Program-made: the position numbers and the translations under genes
Assembly (NCBI GenBank): GCA_030248065.1
Contig: JASAMV010001180.1
Coordinates: 1-64,000, forward strand
Length of the DNA stretch: 64,000 bases
Source: Rhynchonema sp. JSB1_4
Taxonomy: Eukaryota; Nematoda; Chromadorea; Monhysterida; Xyalidae
Reading direction: 5' to 3'
Shown: positions 60,349-64,000 of the stretch, piece by piece
How the letters are laid out: every line of letters begins with the position of its first letter
Position numbering within the stretch: position 1 is the first letter of the stretch
Notes under the pieces: generated by a model
What the model saw: the letters and a program-made list of their open reading frames with translations, nothing else
What the model was told of the DNA's origin: nothing
The model's database searches: none

Positions 60349-62237
60349 ATGATAAAGATGGTCGCAGTGTTGCTGGTAATTGTCGCCATTTTCCGCACGG
60401 TTGAGAGCAGCGATGCAAGCAGACAATCATCAGACGAAGGTAAAATTCTTCTCACTGAATTGCTCCGAAGACACAGCACCGATTCATGTGATGTTTCAGT
60501 GACCATTCTCCTCATCCAGTCATCCCCAGATGCAGCCATACAAACCCTGACAGTTACCAACACCAGTGTCACCGTCAACAACAGTCCGAATGTGCCAACA
60601 CCGAAATCCATTGATCGGCCTCGAATGCTGACAGTGAATCAAAGGATCTATGCGATTGCGGCGTTCGATAGTGATGGTTGGCGATGGTGTTCAATATATG
60701 GGGATTGTTTGAATTGCAAAGCGATGAGGAAGGCAGCGTTGAGAGATGGTGTGCGCGTACTGTATAATCTTGTGATGCTCCCGAATCTGTAAACTACATA
60801 ATGTGCCGTGAACCACTCGATGTGTATGGTAAAGCGGCGTGGAAAAGATTCATTTCAACATAATGGCAAGAAACCATGTCCACAAGAGCATCGGTGTGTG
60901 CAGATACTACATGTATGAATCTGACTCGATGGTCTGTTCCTGCGGTAATTATATGTCGGTATACAACAACTTGGTTTCCATTGCAGACGAAAAAGGAGTG
61001 GAAATGCTCACCAATAACCGATGGACGCAACAGTCGCCCACGAATCACAAAAGATCAGGCGGTAAGAAAGCAGTTTGCTGGCGCAAAATACGTATAACAA
61101 CCTAAACTGTTGAGATTTCACCATTTCCAGCTGTTGTCGGCTTTTTGCCCATTGCCGGCTTAATTTTCGCGTGCGGCTGTTTCCATCAGAATGACCCATG
61201 TGCCAAATCGTGTGAATTCCGCCCAGAAGCTACCGATTCCACGTGGATCGTTCGTCAGATGCGTCCAACTGAATGCGTCGTCTACGCACAGGGAGTGGAA
61301 TACCAGGTCCGCCCTGAAAATTTTGTGAAACATCACAAGGGCAATGTATACTGTCGTTTATGAATAAGGGCATCATCTACGTCAGCGGTGGCAAGGACTG
61401 TGACGGGTATCGCATCGCTCGTCTTGTGTCCTACTCGTACACCAAAGGCGAGTGGCGTACATTGGCACCGATGAATGGAGCTCGTTATGAACATGCAATG
61501 ACTGTGGATGGGAACTCGTTCGTGGTGTGTTTGATGTGTATTTGTGTCTTTCATTTTTTGCCTCAAGATTGTAACTAAAGAGTTGATGTTCCACCGGCGG
61601 ACGGGCAATTGAGCAAAGCACGTTTGAGCAAGACCACTTTGAGCAAGTGAAAAAGAGCAGATGCCAAAAGAGCAGAATCTAAACACAAATAGGCCTAAGA
61701 TTAAGCCAAAGCCCAAACACACAATAGTAAGCCTAAGTGTACGCCTAAGCCTAAGCCAAAGCCTGATATATACATACCTCAGCCCAGGCCTGAGCCATTT
61801 GGACAAAATGAGAGCTCTGCTCTTTTGGCTCTGCCCTTTATAGTTTAGGTGTACGTCTTGCTCAAATGTGCTTTGCTCAATTGCCCGGCCACCGTTCTAC
61901 CACATGGAACGATATTTTATCTCGCGATTTCCAGGTATGCGGCGGTTGGGACAGCAGTCTGATTGCGTCCTGCGAGCGGTACACCCCGATTGACAACACT
62001 TGGCGCACAATGACCCCATTGAACTACCGTCTCTTGTATCTCAGTCTCTTTACCGTAATCCCCAATCAGTTGATCATGTTTGGCGGTTACGGTAGCGTGA
62101 ATGGGTCCTACCGTCATTACCAACATGTTGACGTATACCTAAAGGGGCAGTGGAATACCTTGACAGTGGTCAACATTGAGAATGTAGCTGGAGCACCTTT
62201 CGGGGCCACTGTGTTGCCCAAACGTAGGGCGGAGTAG
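60349..62237 (+). CDS. Secreted Kelch-repeat protein 2
   Basis: Exon 1 (60349-60439) starts MIKMVAVLLVIVAIFRTVES, a signal peptide. Exon 2 (from about 60500) has TVTNTSVTVNN and RPRMLTVNQRIYAIAAFDSD. Exon 3 (about 60986-61061) has EKGVEMLTNNRWTQQSPTN. Exon 4 (from about 61131) has AVVGFLPIAGLIFACGCFHQ and CAKSCEFRPEATD. Exon 5 (about 61355-61525) has GIIYVSGGKDCDGYRIARLV and EWRTLAPMNGARYEHAM. Exon 6 (about 61934-62237) has VCGGWDSSLIASCERY and NQLIMFGGYGSVNG and ends KRRAE. It is the divergent paralogue of Kelch 1, with matching domain order: signal, N-terminal blade, Cys-rich region, Kelch blades. It lies outside the palindrome arm. Confidence 0.8.
61603..61886. mobile_element. TIR element with degenerate GCCTAA repeats in Kelch 2 intron
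   Basis: Perfect inverted ends GGGCAATTGAGCAAAGCA and TGCTTTGCTCAATTGCCC, with CTTGCTCAAA-type subterminal repeats. The interior (about 61690-61800) carries several GCCTAA/GCCAAA units, the complement of the TTAGGC telomere repeat known from nematodes. CCACCG occurs on both flanks. No coding capacity. Confidence 0.75.
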
Positions 62238-64000
62238 CGACTTTGTTGATGTTCTATTGTACATGCCGTAAGTCTTCAATGATACCCATGAGCATCACAT
62301 ATGTACCTATGTATATGTACACGCAGCTTAACATAGTAAACTTTCTGCATATTTTATAACGAAATCCACTTTTAATAGTTTAAACATTAACGTTTTGTGC
62401 TCACGCGCTGTTCAAAACAGATCCCGGATTTTGGACAGACACACAGCAACGAAACAAAACTCAGTCGTTGTTGTAACTGACACCCACTTTCCAGTGGCCC
62501 GCTTGTGTGCGCTGCTCTGAAAGGTCAGTGCGGTGTTTCAGAGAACATGCGAAACACACACGTCTGCATTGTACGCATGTGTACAGCACACGTTGTCGCT
62601 TTTTGAGTGAAAATCACCGGCTAATGGAACAGTCGTGAACGCAAGTGGTCGACTCTCTTCGTCAACTCAAGCGGCCCTAAATTAAGCACGAGAAATTATA
62701 CATGCGGGCATAGTTGAGGATCAGAGTTGGGTTGACGACAGTACGATAAGCCAAAATCAGCTGTGTGCCTGGAGTTATGTAGGTATACACACACGTACAC
62801 TATTGTGTTTCAGCAAATATGAACATGATAAGCCCACCATCATGACATTATAACCAGAATAGTATATGCACACATTGTGACCAACCCAGCTGCCTAACCT
62901 ATGATAAATGGCCATAGTCCTTATGTAAACCATCTCGTACGCTGTGCTAATCCTGTCATAAACACGGGATCTCGACCATGTATGTATTATACATATGCAA
63001 GCATATTATAGTGGTCTGCCGGCTGGAAAAGTTTGTGTTGCGCAGACACAAGTTGACTATACCTATAGTTGTCGGATAATATGTCATGTTTCTGGCCTTT
63101 TGGCTATAGTTTTCGCTGAAACATGAGACAAAACTGAAAGCATGGCGCAAGCATGCTGTCCTATGTATATATATGTAATTCATAATATCCTGTCCATTAT
63201 CTCTGTATAAAGTTTGTTTCGACACGCTTTCTCGCCAAAAGTCGCAGACTGTTTTCATGGTCATTTTGCTTGTGCCTTGTGCATGGTGCAGCGGTTGCAT
63301 TACCCTTCACATGCGCGCATGATTTTGCAGACAACGTTTCGTAATGTTGTGTTAATATATGTAAAGCAACGCCGGAGTATTTTTTGGTTTGTGGGTATAC
63401 AATGCCAGATTGACACTCAATTTAAAACCAAAAGACCCAAAACCTTCCACAAAAGTCCGCCATGAGCAACGCAGACTGATAGGCACAGATCTGTTTTGTA
63501 TGCGCCGCATCAAAACATAGTGCGTGCAGTGCACTACTGCTGCAACAGTATTGCTGTGAGACTCTGGAATAGAAGTTTGAATTTACCTGGTGGTTTTAGT
63601 TTGGTGTGACAAGCGCTGACAACATTTTTCAGAGTTGACTTTTCTCAACTAAACGCCCTTTTGCTCGTACTTCGTTTTTTTTTCATTGCGTTGCCTCTCG
63701 CAATACACGCACAGTATTGTTTCGCGTGGGAATTTTGCAACGTTGCATTGCGCTGTTTTCGACAACAACTTTCAATTTTTCCTCTTGTTCGCAGATATAG
63801 TGTATACCTCGGCAAGGGTGCAATTCGATTCCCCTCTCGATGTTAGGCTCTGAGAAAAATATGAATAAGAATATGACAAAATGTCGCTTTCACCATGAAT
63901 GTATAAGTATGGCATAACCATTGATAACAATAATTGCTATTGACAGATTGGAGTGCGCAATGGTCACTCCATGATGCATGTGTGTACCTCATAATACGTT
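62238..64000. other. Outer right flank, nothing recognised
   Basis: No gene, RNA or mobile element could be supported. Short frames at 62956-63300 (minus) and 63214-63465 lack features. There is no counterpart in the left part of the window. Confidence 0.5.

Overview
This is nuclear DNA from a metazoan, most likely an ecdysozoan. Genes are split by short GT-AG introns. An endophilin resembles nematode UNC-57 (the '[12 protein letters not shown]' stretch), a pol III tRNA-Glu(UUC) is present, and small terminal-inverted-repeat transposons (MITEs) are dense. A nematode or tardigrade would fit; the sequence does not decide. No prokaryotic operons, viruses or CRISPR arrays are visible.

The main structure is a giant inverted repeat. 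The left arm (about 998-31671) is the reverse complement of the right arm (about 33130-59607), around a unique spacer of roughly 1.46 kb. From the centre outwards each arm carries: endophilin A, transcribed outwards with its first exon(s) not found; a tRNA-Glu; a secreted, ER-retained FKBP with three EF-hands and a KDEL end; a secreted C-type lectin (lectin B); an astacin-like fragment; an 85-codon ORF; and a secreted Kelch-repeat gene. That Kelch gene is complete on the right but reduced to a promoter piece plus its last exon on the left. A second, divergent Kelch paralogue lies outside the right arm.

The arms are not identical. Exons are near-identical, introns and spacers differ by many substitutions and indels, and several transposons sit in only one arm with an intact empty site in the other. 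Left-only differences are a second full lectin gene (lectin A) in a duplicated block of about 6.8 kb, a third orphan lectin last exon, a (TG)139 microsatellite, an element carrying an 8-bp duplication (20921-21715), and a Lys-rich 225-codon ORF. Right-only differences are at least six MITEs. One tract of about 1.35 kb (left 1123-2480, right about 55515-56885) is almost perfectly identical between arms. The pattern suits two diverged haplotypes, or long-separated palindrome arms, joined head to head. Whether the join is biological or an assembly mis-join cannot be settled from sequence alone.

The proteins do not form one pathway: endocytic membrane curvature (endophilin), ER protein folding (FKBP), secreted carbohydrate recognition (lectins) and secreted beta-propeller proteins (Kelch). 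The most active evolution is in the lectin locus, where tandem and inverted duplication has made a small array on one arm.
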